Assembly (NCBI GenBank): GCA_955652715.1 | Contig: CATPBS010000251.1 | Span: 1 to 5,453, forward strand | Source of the DNA: an uncultured Candidatus Udaeobacter sp. | GTDB lineage: Bacteria; Verrucomicrobiota; Verrucomicrobiia; Chthoniobacterales; UBA10450 | DNA: 5,453 nucleotides | Direction of reading: 5' to 3' | In this document: positions 1-5,453 of the stretch, one piece after another | How positions within the stretch are numbered: the first letter of the stretch is position 1 | Layout: the number at the start of each line of letters is the position of its first letter | The notes under the pieces: model-generated | What the model saw: the letters and a program-made list of their open reading frames with translations, nothing else | What the model was told of the DNA's origin: nothing | The model's database searches: none | Program-made: the position numbers and the translations under genes

Positions 1-28
1 ATGAAACGCCTGCTACACTAGCGAGAAA

Positions 29-673
29 ATGCATCTGCGGGGGTTGCTATGGTTGAACGCGATTGTTTCCCTGCTACCCCCTCTGATTCTGGCGAGCGCC
101 ACAGTCGAGGGACGCGTGGAACTCCCAAAATCGCACTCGGCCCCGGTTCAGGCGAAACGCTACGAGATCGTCACGAAAGGTGGAGTTCTGTCGACGCAGC
201 CGCCGCTGGCGGTAGTCTATCTCGAGGGCGCCTTCCAGCCCCCAGTTTCCTTGTCAGTGAAGCAGGTCGTGCAAAAGGATTTAACCTTCATTCCATCGCT
301 CCTGCCGGTGCGGGTCGGAACCAAAGTCGAATTCCCAAACCTCGATGACGTCTATCACAGCATTTTTTCCTATTCGCCCGTCAAACGATTTGACCTCGGC
401 CGTTATCGTCCGGAGGAACGGCCGATCCCCGCGGAAACATTCGATAAACCGGGTTTAGTCACATTGCGGTGCGACATTCATGAGCACATGCGCGGGCTGA
501 TTCTCGTTTTGAACACGCCTTATTTTGTGATGACAGATACCGAGGGACACTTTCGGTTAGCGGGCCTTCCCGCAGGTCGCCACACACTTAAGGCATGGAT
601 CGACAGCAGGACTACGCGCGAAAAGGCCGTGGAGTTGAAGAGTGGCCAAACGCTGCATGTTGATTTCCTATGA
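29..673 (+). CDS. Periplasmic cupredoxin-like protein with C-terminal carboxypeptidase-regulatory-like domain ('methylamine utilization protein'-type)
   Basis: A 214-residue exported protein. Residues 1-24 form a signal peptide: a short basic start, a hydrophobic core, and a likely cut after Ala-Ser-Ala at 22-24. Residues about 60-162 resemble a plastocyanin/cupredoxin fold, with a type-1 copper ligand set visible: His110 (VYHS) and Cys148, His151, Met154 in CDIHEHMRG (C-x2-H-x2-M). Residues about 165-214 (TDTEGHFRLAGLPAGRHTLK) look like a carboxypeptidase-regulatory/transthyretin-like beta domain. This two-domain layout is often annotated as 'methylamine utilization protein', a name that does not establish a role in methylamine use. 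The start at 29 is forced: an in-frame TGA lies at 2-4 and there is no other ATG before residue 154. The ribosome site is weak (GAG at 23-25). The 3' end overlaps the kinase gene by 4 bp. Electron transfer or copper binding in the periplasm is inferred; a structural or sensing role is also possible. Confidence 0.85.
   Translation: MHLRGLLWLNAIVSLLPPLILASATVEGRVELPKSHSAPVQAKRYEIVTKGGVLSTQPPLAVVYLEGAFQPPVSLSVKQVVQKDLTFIPSLLPVRVGTKVEFPNLDDVYHSIFSYSPVKRFDLGRYRPEERPIPAETFDKPGLVTLRCDIHEHMRGLILVLNTPYFVMTDTEGHFRLAGLPAGRHTLKAWIDSRTTREKAVELKSGQTLHVDFL
670..673 (+). other. ATGA stop-start overlap, cupredoxin/kinase
   Basis: The TGA stop of the cupredoxin gene and the ATG of the kinase share the four bases ATGA. 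No Shine-Dalgarno-like sequence is apparent in the 20 bp upstream, which favours termination-reinitiation coupling and co-expression of the two proteins. Confidence 0.8.
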
Positions 674-2430
674 GGCCGGCGGTTCAAGTAAAAGACAAAG
701 GGGTCGCGAGCTTTCGCACTCGATTGTTCACCGCGATGATGATCATTGTCGCAACACTGACCGCTCTCGGTCTTTATCTGGCCCAGCGCAAAGTCACCAC
801 CGATGCGGAACAAAACCTGCAGCAGATTTTTCAGAATGAACTTTCGTCATTGCATAAACTTGAGGAACTTCGCCATGCCGCGCTGGCCGATCGCTGCAAC
901 ACGCTCGCAGCCAAGCCGCGGATTCACGCGGCGATCGAAGACAATGCGCTCGATCTATTGTATCCCAGCGCCAAAGATGAGCTGCGCGATCTGATGGAAG
1001 GCGAGGAACCGCCTCCCGGGCAGGCAGCACAATGGCTTCATGCGAAATTCTATCGCTTCCTCGACAGCACAGGCGCTGTGATCAAACCATTGAATCCTTA
1101 CGATGTTGGAGAGCTGGACGCCTCGACTGAAGCGCAACTTGCGCTGAAGAAATTGCCGGACACGCAGCAAATCGGTTATGTCCAGGAGAATACCAGGGGC
1201 GGCGGCGGAGCTCTCGATGAAGTGATAGCCGCGCCGATTTTTTCGACCGACACGGGCGATCTGATTTCCGCGCTTGTGATCGGGTTCAAACCACTAGAGC
1301 TCGAAGACAAACACACCGGAATGAAGAGCGGCATTTGGGCGAATGGCCAGCTGTATCTGCCGGCGCTCACCAGATCCGCGCAGACCTCTCTGAATGACAA
1401 AGTAGGTGCGTTCGCCAATTCTGATCAAGGTCAAAACTACTTTCGCGTCGACGTCGATGGCGCGCCTCAGCTTTTGTTTTACAAGCGGCTCAATCCGGGT
1501 TCGCTGTTTCCGCCCGCTTACGAAATTTGCGTTTATCCAGTCAGTTATTCGCTGGGAGAGTTGCATCGGCTCCGCTGGCAAATCGGCGGCGCTGGCGCAC
1601 TGCTTTTGTTAGGCGGTTTCGTTGTCAGCCATCTGGTTGCGCTCAGGCTCTCAGCGCCAGTGAAAAAGCTGGCGCTGGATTCGGAAGAGAACCGCGCGCA
1701 ACGAAAACGCGCTGAAGCCGCGCTTGCTTCGACTGCCGAGGAACTGAAACGATCCACAAGATATTCTGCCGACGCCTCACATCAGTTGAAAAGCCCGGTC
1801 ACCGTTCTTCGGGTCGGTGTCGAATCATTGCTGGAACGCGAAGGCTTTAAGCCTGAGGTCTATGAGGAGTTGTCCGCTCTGCTCCATCAGACGCATCGTT
1901 TGACCGGCGTAATTGAAGATTTGCTTCTTTTGTCGCGCATGGACGCTGGTCATCTCCAAATCGCATCGACACCGGTAAACCTGAGCCAGCTCGTTGATGA
2001 GTGGCTGGACGATCTTGGCGCGCTTCCCGATTCGCCCGATGTAAACATCGAGAAGGAATTTCCCCGCGGCCTGTTTGTGACCGGCGAAAAACCGTACACG
2101 TCGCTCATTGTGCAAAATCTCCTGGAGAACGCGCGAAAGTACAATCGTCCCGGCGGGCGGATTCGGGTTAGCGCATGTGGCAACGGCAGCGACATTGTGC
2201 TGACGGTCGGGAATACGGGCCGCACAATCCCGCCCGGTGAAAACATCTTCGAGCGGTTTCATCACAGCTCGACCCCCTCGGCTGCTTCGGGCCACGGAAT
2301 CGGTCTGAATCTGGCGCGCGAGCTCGCCCGGCTGCATGGAGGCGATTTGCGCCTCGTGAATTCGGAAGACGATTGGACTGAGTTTGAAGTGCGCTTTTCC
2401 GCCGCAGACGGTGTTAATGCTTTTGCATGA
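670..2430 (+). CDS. Membrane sensor histidine kinase, two-component system
   Basis: A 586-residue kinase. TM1 is at about 19-38 and TM2 at about 304-326. Between them lies a periplasmic sensor region of roughly 265 residues, with PAS/Cache-like stretches (FYRFLDSTGAVIKP at 127-140; APIFSTDTGDLISALVIGF at 188-206). That family assignment is inference. After TM2 comes a short HAMP-like start (RLSAPVKKLA) and a charged helix. The dimerisation domain carries phospho-acceptor His371 in ASHQLKSPVT. The ATPase domain shows the N-box (QNLLENARKYN, Asn483/Asn487), a G1-like box (VGNTGRTIPP, 513-522), the F-box (IFERF, 526-530) and the G2 box (GHGIGL, 541-546). Oddities are Gln after the His where Glu is usual, and Asn515 in the usual Asp position of G1; a similar Asn occurs in CusS-like metal-sensing kinases. 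The ATG overlaps the previous stop (ATGA) with no clear Shine-Dalgarno, suggesting translational coupling. The likely partner is the regulator at 3669. The stimulus is unknown; the upstream cupredoxin hints at copper or redox. Confidence 0.95.
   Translation: MRPAVQVKDKGVASFRTRLFTAMMIIVATLTALGLYLAQRKVTTDAEQNLQQIFQNELSSLHKLEELRHAALADRCNTLAAKPRIHAAIEDNALDLLYPSAKDELRDLMEGEEPPPGQAAQWLHAKFYRFLDSTGAVIKPLNPYDVGELDASTEAQLALKKLPDTQQIGYVQENTRGGGGALDEVIAAPIFSTDTGDLISALVIGFKPLELEDKHTGMKSGIWANGQLYLPALTRSAQTSLNDKVGAFANSDQGQNYFRVDVDGAPQLLFYKRLNPGSLFPPAYEICVYPVSYSLGELHRLRWQIGGAGALLLLGGFVVSHLVALRLSAPVKKLALDSEENRAQRKRAEAALASTAEELKRSTRYSADASHQLKSPVTVLRVGVESLLEREGFKPEVYEELSALLHQTHRLTGVIEDLLLLSRMDAGHLQIASTPVNLSQLVDEWLDDLGALPDSPDVNIEKEFPRGLFVTGEKPYTSLIVQNLLENARKYNRPGGRIRVSACGNGSDIVLTVGNTGRTIPPGENIFERFHHSSTPSAASGHGIGLNLARELARLHGGDLRLVNSEDDWTEFEVRFSAADGVNAFA
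2427..2430 (+). other. ATGA stop-start overlap, kinase/porin
   Basis: The kinase stop and porin start overlap in the same ATGA arrangement, again without an evident Shine-Dalgarno upstream. This ties the outer-membrane protein tightly to the signalling gene at the translational level. Confidence 0.8.
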
Positions 2431-3644
2431 AGTTGCACACTTTCAGCCTGTGCCTTTTTGCCTGCACAGCGTGCGCTTTCGATGTTGATGATTCTCTCGA
2501 CCGCTTGGACACGGCGCTTACCATTTCCGCATTTCAAGATAATCTGCGCGCACGATTGAGCGGCACACTTGATCTTGAATTTTATAACTTCCAAAAGCCG
2601 GCACCCGCTCTCATCGACTCAAAGACCGACAACCTCTTCAATCCGCGTCTCACGCTATTTCTCGACGCGCAACTTGGCTCTCAAGTTTATTTCTTCGCGC
2701 AAGCCCGAGTGGACCGAGGGTTCGATCCCACCGATCACGGCGCCGACATTCGTTTGGATGAGTATGCGCTTCGAATTACACCATGGGAGGACGGCCGTTT
2801 TACTTTCCAAGTCGGCAAATTCGCGCCCGTCGTCGGCAATTGGGTCCCGCGGCACTTGTCATGGGATAACCCGTTTATCAACGCACCGCTAGTTTATGAA
2901 AACGTCACGGCCATCCAGGATAAATATGCTCCGGCTTCACCGCTGGATTTCATTTATGGGCCTTATTACGTTCAAAAGTATGCATTCAATCCGGTGATCT
3001 GGGGGCCCAGTTATGCGACCGGCGTATCTGCCTCCGGCCGGCTGGGCCGATTTGATTACGCCGTCGAAATGAAGAATGCGTCCCTCTCCTCGCGTCCCGA
3101 ATCTTGGTATGTTACAGAGAACGGCTTCGAAGATCCGACATTCAGTGCGCGCGCTGGCTTTCGACCTAACGAGGCGTGGAATTTTGGCGTGTCAGCAAGC
3201 GAGGGTCCGTATTTTCGGCGCGAGGCCGGACCTACGCTGCCGCCCGGGCGCGATATCGACGATTATCGAGAGTTTGTTCTCGGACAGGATGCCAGTTTTG
3301 CCTGGCATCATCTGCAAGTGTGGGCGGAGGTTTATGAAGCGCGTTTTCAAGTGCCTCACGTGGGAGACGCAGATACATTCGCTTATTATGTCGAAGCGAA
3401 ATACAAATTTACCCCGCAGTTCTTTGGCGCGCTTCGATGGAACCAACAACTCTTCGGGACGATCAGTGATGGCTACGGCCATAACGTTCACTGGAGTCAG
3501 GACCTCGGCAGGATCGACATCGCCGCAGCCTATCGCTTCACACCACACGCCCAGTTAAAATTGCAGTATGGTTTTCAACACGAAACCACGGGCCCTAAGA
3601 ATGATAATCATTTGTTTGCCGCACAGTTTACCGTCCGTTTCTGA
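2427..3644 (+). CDS. Outer-membrane porin-like beta-barrel protein
   Basis: A 405-residue exported protein. The signal peptide is residues 1-17, with a plausible signal peptidase I cut after Ala-Cys-Ala (15-17). The mature part has many alternating polar/aromatic strands (LSGTLDLEFYNF, SQVYFFAQARVD, GRFTFQVGKFAP, FDYAVEMKNA, WNFGVSASEG, YYVEAKYKF, QFFGALRWNQQL, IDIAAAYRF) and ends AAQFTVRF. A C-terminal Phe preceded by alternating hydrophobics is the usual BAM-recognition signal of outer-membrane barrels. The conserved-looking stretch VGNWVPRHLSWDNPFINAPL (137-156) follows the GKF strand, recalling OprO/OprP-like porins. The number of strands and the substrate cannot be read from sequence. 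An outer-membrane channel or anchor for the same system is inferred from position: the gene starts on an ATGA overlap with the kinase stop and ends 24 bp before the regulator, so it is probably co-transcribed. A non-porin barrel of unknown function remains possible. Confidence 0.8.
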   Translation: MKLHTFSLCLFACTACAFDVDDSLDRLDTALTISAFQDNLRARLSGTLDLEFYNFQKPAPALIDSKTDNLFNPRLTLFLDAQLGSQVYFFAQARVDRGFDPTDHGADIRLDEYALRITPWEDGRFTFQVGKFAPVVGNWVPRHLSWDNPFINAPLVYENVTAIQDKYAPASPLDFIYGPYYVQKYAFNPVIWGPSYATGVSASGRLGRFDYAVEMKNASLSSRPESWYVTENGFEDPTFSARAGFRPNEAWNFGVSASEGPYFRREAGPTLPPGRDIDDYREFVLGQDASFAWHHLQVWAEVYEARFQVPHVGDADTFAYYVEAKYKFTPQFFGALRWNQQLFGTISDGYGHNVHWSQDLGRIDIAAAYRFTPHAQLKLQYGFQHETTGPKNDNHLFAAQFTVRF

Positions 3645-3668
3645 TCATCGAATCTACTCTTAAAATCC

Positions 3669-4334
3669 ATGCGCATCCTGATTGTCGAAGATGAAACCCC
3701 TGTGGCACGTCAAATCGCTTCGGCGCTAACTGAGGCCGGTCATGATCCGAAAACAGTTCGCGATGGCGAAGCCGCTTTAGACGAAGTGAAGAAGACGCCT
3801 TTCGATCTCATCGTGCTCGATATTGGCCTGCCTGGAATCGATGGCTTCCAAGTGTTAAAGCGCCTGCGCGCGCAACATCTCGCGGGCCGTGTATTGCTGC
3901 TTACCGCGCGCGGCGCTGTCGATGATCGGGTAACTGGGTTACAACTCGGGGCTGACGATTATTTGCCCAAGCCATTTGCCATGCGCGAACTAGTGGCACG
4001 CGTGAGCGCACTCGGACGGCGTTACGCGGAGGAACCGGTAATGTCGTTGCGTGTTGGCGATGTCACACTGGATCTGGCAAGTCACAACGTGCACCGCGGT
4101 ACCCAACGCATCGAACTTTCTCCGCGCGAGCTAATGTTATTGAAGGTGTTGATGCGGGAGCCGGGTCGTGTCTTTACGCGCACCGAGCTGTGTGAACGCG
4201 TTTGGGAACATGAGCACGAGTACGATACGAAGCTCGTCGAAGTTTTCATAGGCCGGCTGCGAAAGAAAATTGGGGATCCTCCGCTGATTCACACCGTCCG
4301 CCACGTTGGCTACACCATCCAGTCCGGAAATTAG
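3669..4334 (+). CDS. OmpR/PhoB-family response regulator
   Basis: A 221-residue DNA-binding regulator of normal family length. The receiver domain (about 1-115) has the acidic pair Glu7/Asp8, phospho-acceptor Asp51 (LIVLDIGLPGIDGF), Thr79 (LLLTARGAVDDR) and Lys101 (YLPKPF), so all catalytic residues are present. The winged-helix domain (about 125-220) shows LSPRELMLLKVLMREPGRVF, a recognition helix around VEVFIGRLRKKIG and the wing RHVGYTI. It resembles the CusR/QseB/TctD branch of OmpR regulators. It is very likely phosphorylated by the kinase encoded at 670-2430, although the porin-like gene separates the two. The ATG at 3669 gives the exact start of the receiver beta-1 strand (MRILIVEDE). 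No convincing Shine-Dalgarno lies in the 24-bp gap upstream. Targets are unknown; the cluster itself and the downstream cupredoxin gene are the obvious candidates, with the inverted repeat at 4386-4411 as a possible site. Confidence 0.96.
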   Translation: MRILIVEDETPVARQIASALTEAGHDPKTVRDGEAALDEVKKTPFDLIVLDIGLPGIDGFQVLKRLRAQHLAGRVLLLTARGAVDDRVTGLQLGADDYLPKPFAMRELVARVSALGRRYAEEPVMSLRVGDVTLDLASHNVHRGTQRIELSPRELMLLKVLMREPGRVFTRTELCERVWEHEHEYDTKLVEVFIGRLRKKIGDPPLIHTVRHVGYTIQSGN

Positions 4335-4487
4335 GCCTCTAGCTTAATTCGCTCGACAGGCAGGGATTAATTTCAGCTACGAGCCGAAAAGTAACAATCG
4401 CGTCACTTTTCCGGTATTGCGTGCGGCAACAGATTGTTTGCAATTACACACTGTGATGTCCGTGGTGAAAACGAAATGGTTGACGCG
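4335..4487. other. Intergenic region between the regulator and the second cupredoxin gene
   Basis: This is the only sizeable non-coding gap (153 bp) in the window. It is more AT-rich than the flanking genes and contains the inverted repeat at 4386-4411. TTAATT occurs twice, at 4344-4349 and 4367-4372, 23 bp apart start to start. Such spacing is compatible with two helical turns, but two hexamers alone are not evidence for an operator. I looked for a sigma-70 promoter (TTGCGT at 4417, TTGCAA at 4438) and found no matching -10 element at 16-18 bp. It probably separates the four-gene cluster from the next transcription unit. Confidence 0.5.
4386..4411. promoter_or_regulatory. Inverted repeat: possible operator or terminator-like hairpin
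   Basis: The arms GAAAAGTAAC (4386-4395) and GTCACTTTTC (4402-4411) are complementary at 9 of 10 positions, with one A/C mismatch and a 6-nt loop (AATCGC). The element begins 52 bp after the regulator stop and ends about 76 bp before the cupredoxin start. It is not a textbook intrinsic terminator: the stem is AT-rich and is followed by CGGTATTG rather than a T-run. It could end the upstream transcript, act as a protein-binding palindrome, or be chance. Confidence 0.35.
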
Positions 4488-5453
4488 ATGAAAACTTCTT
4501 CACGCCGGTCGATGATATTGCTGTTGGTTCTCGGTGTGCTTGTAGCTATCAGCCCGACGGTGGCAAGCGGCGTTACAGTCACGGTGACGGTTGGCAACAA
4601 TTGCTTCTGCTTCTCGCCTGCATCGATGACGATCCACCAGGGGATACAGTGCAATGGACCTTTAGCTCGAGCGGTCACAGCAGCACCTCAGGTACTCCGG
4701 GCACACCCAACGGGATTTGGGACTCTGGGATTCTCAACCAGGGAGCTACCTTCTCTCACACCTTCAACACTGTCGGGTCGTTTCCGTATTACTGCACCGT
4801 GCATGGGGCATGCTGCAATATGGTAGGCACGGTCATTGTGTCGAATCCGAATGCGACACCTACACCGACGCCGACACCGATAGCTACGCCGGCACCCACA
4901 CCTACTCCCACCCCGGCCGTCACAACCAATCCGGCAACGAACGTCGCAGGTTTTTCTGCTACACTCAATGGCTCACTCAATCCACGCGGGGCAACCACGA
5001 CTGTCGATTTCCAGTATGGTCCGACGACCAGTTACGGCTCCGCCACTCCAGTCCAGACTCAGACCGGGAATACGGTCCGGGCTATCAGTGCCAACATCAC
5101 CGGCTTACTCGCGAGCCACATTTATCATTTCCGAATAGTAGCTCACAACAATGGCGGCACCAGCTTTGGCAGCGACAGGACATTTACCACGCTTAGCGCG
5201 ACCGGGCCTCCGGTCGTCATAACTAATCCGGCAACGTCCATCGCGAGTTTTTCAGCCACGCTCAATGGCTTACTCGATCCACACGGGTTGACCACGACTG
5301 TTCACTTCCAGTACGGCACAACGACCAGCTACGGGCTCACCACTGCCCCCCAAAGTCACAGTGGGAACACGTACCTGGGCATCAGTGCCAACATCAGCAG
5401 CTTAACGGCGAGTACAACTTACCATTTCCGAATAGTCGCTAGCAACAGCGCCG
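4488..5453 (+). CDS. Secreted cupredoxin with Thr/Pro linker and tandem FN3-like repeats; frameshifted, 3' end outside window
   Basis: Residues 1-28 from ATG 4488 (MKTSSRRS, then a strong hydrophobic core, then PTVASG) are a signal peptide. The cupredoxin domain starts in the same frame (VTVTVGNNCFCFSPASMTIH) and then continues in the frame one base back from about 4643. That frame gives GDTVQWTFSSSGHSS, ending in FPYYCTVHGACCNMVGTVIV. Type-1 copper ligands are His (4676), Cys (4793), His (4802) and Met (4820), i.e. C-x2-H-x5-M. A 20-residue Thr/Pro linker (4856-4915) and two 99-residue repeats follow, and the reading stays open to the window edge. Without a frame change the product stops at 4824-4826 after 112 residues and loses all ligands. 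One missing G in the run at 4640-4643 explains this. The upstream ATGs (4434, 4476) would add a non-signal-like extension, so 4488 is preferred. A cell-surface or extracellular copper protein is inferred. Whether the gene is intact in the organism is unknown. Confidence 0.75.
4640..4643 (+). other. Frameshift point in GGGG run
   Basis: Reading CAC CAG GGG ATA in the signal-peptide frame breaks the cupredoxin. With one extra G the sequence reads CAG GGG GAT ACA GTG CAA TGG, giving Q-G-D-T-V-Q-W, the classic cupredoxin 'GDTV.W' strand. The correct frame therefore changes by -1 within or next to this run. The upstream half has the signal peptide and the first strand, and the downstream half has every copper ligand. 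A one-base deletion (real or sequencing/assembly) is the simplest explanation; programmed slippage is less likely because no X-XXY-YYZ heptamer is present. Confidence 0.85.
4856..4915 (+). repeat. Thr-Pro low-complexity linker
   Basis: Twenty codons, mostly alternating ACN and CCN, encode TPTPTPTPIATPAPTPTPTP. Such extended, flexible linkers commonly separate globular domains in secreted proteins. Here it lies exactly between the cupredoxin domain and the first FN3-like module. The DNA is a degenerate 6-bp repeat, so length variation between strains is plausible. Confidence 0.9.
4919..5215 (+). repeat. FN3-like module, copy 1 (99 residues)
   Basis: First full copy of a 297-nt unit in the frame of the cupredoxin gene. 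Its key motifs are NPAT, FSATLNGSLNPRG, TTTVDFQYGPTTSYG, ISANITGLLAS, IYHFRIVAHNNGGTSFGSD and TFTT. This pattern (LNG..NP.G, FQYG, YHFRIVA.N..G.S.G, FTT) is a beta-sandwich module widespread in large secreted proteins of environmental bacteria and related to fibronectin type III. It probably serves as a spacer or adhesion domain. Confidence 0.85.
5216..5453 (+). repeat. FN3-like module, copy 2 (truncated by window edge)
   Basis: Second copy of the same unit, in register at exactly 297 nt with no gaps. The 79 residues present align with copy 1, with 51 identical by my hand count (about 65%). Conserved blocks include FSATLNG, FQYG, TTSYG, ISANI and YHFRIVA. Strong DNA similarity is also visible (for example CATTTCCGAATAGT in both), consistent with a fairly recent tandem duplication. 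More copies probably follow beyond the window. Confidence 0.85.

Noticed and set aside
1..21. Short in-frame ATG...TAG (M-K-R-L-L-H-stop), possibly the tail of an upstream gene in the same operon
   Set aside because: Eighteen coding bases at the window edge cannot separate a real gene end from chance, although the tight spacing to 29 would fit the operon.
1825..2337. Long minus-strand open frame (170 codons) inside the kinase
   Set aside because: It lies antisense to the conserved catalytic core of the kinase, and its translation has no recognisable domain.
2454..2468. Possible lipobox in the porin signal peptide (L-F-A-C)
   Set aside because: Phe at the -2 position is atypical, and the Ala-Cys-Ala signal peptidase I site fits a beta-barrel protein better.
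3076..3558. 160-codon plus-strand open frame inside the porin gene
   Set aside because: Alternate-frame shadow of a clear barrel protein; Arg/Ser/Thr-rich translation with no membrane, signal or domain features.
4434..4487. Upstream ATG starts at 4434 and 4476 for the second cupredoxin
   Set aside because: They add a charged, non-signal-like N-terminus ahead of a canonical signal peptide beginning at 4488.
4856..4915. Short tandem repeat resembling a CRISPR or other repeat array
   Set aside because: It is an in-frame Thr-Pro coding linker without spacers or conserved non-coding units.
4717..5196. Open frame of 159 codons overlapping the linker and repeats
   Set aside because: It is the wrong frame of the cupredoxin/FN3 gene: no domain pattern, low-complexity Thr/Asp/His content produced by the Thr-Pro codon repeat.

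Overview
The window looks like a chromosomal segment of a Gram-negative, diderm bacterium. It encodes a 405-residue outer-membrane beta-barrel protein ending in Phe, secreted cupredoxins and a membrane histidine kinase. All five genes are on the + strand. The Thr-Pro linker followed by 'LNG..NP.G..T...FQYG..TSYG' repeats, the porin motifs and the moderate G+C content remind me most of soil Verrucomicrobiota (Chthoniobacterales/Spartobacteria-like). That assignment is an inference from protein style, not from a marker gene.

Positions 29-4334 hold a compact four-gene cluster. It starts with a periplasmic cupredoxin-like protein carrying a C-terminal carboxypeptidase-regulatory-like domain (29-673). 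A sensor histidine kinase (670-2430) and an outer-membrane porin-like protein (2427-3644) follow, each overlapping the gene before it by 4 bp (ATGA). An OmpR/PhoB-type response regulator (3669-4334) comes next after a 24-bp gap. The kinase and regulator almost certainly form a two-component pair. Placing an outer-membrane protein between them, and a copper-type periplasmic protein in front, suggests one envelope-directed unit that senses and handles something in the periplasm. Copper or redox state is the natural guess, but the signal is not shown by the sequence.

Positions 4335-4487 are intergenic and contain one good inverted repeat (4386-4411). From 4488 to the end of the window is a second secreted cupredoxin gene. 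It has a signal peptide, a type-1-copper domain, a 20-residue Thr/Pro linker and tandem 99-residue fibronectin-III-like modules, and it runs off the right edge. This gene needs a -1 frame change in a GGGG run (4640-4643) to read through. A single missing G, from mutation or assembly error, explains it.

The points most worth a second look are the cupredoxin/kinase/porin/regulator arrangement, the non-canonical kinase motifs with an apparently shortened HAMP region, and the frameshifted modular cupredoxin.
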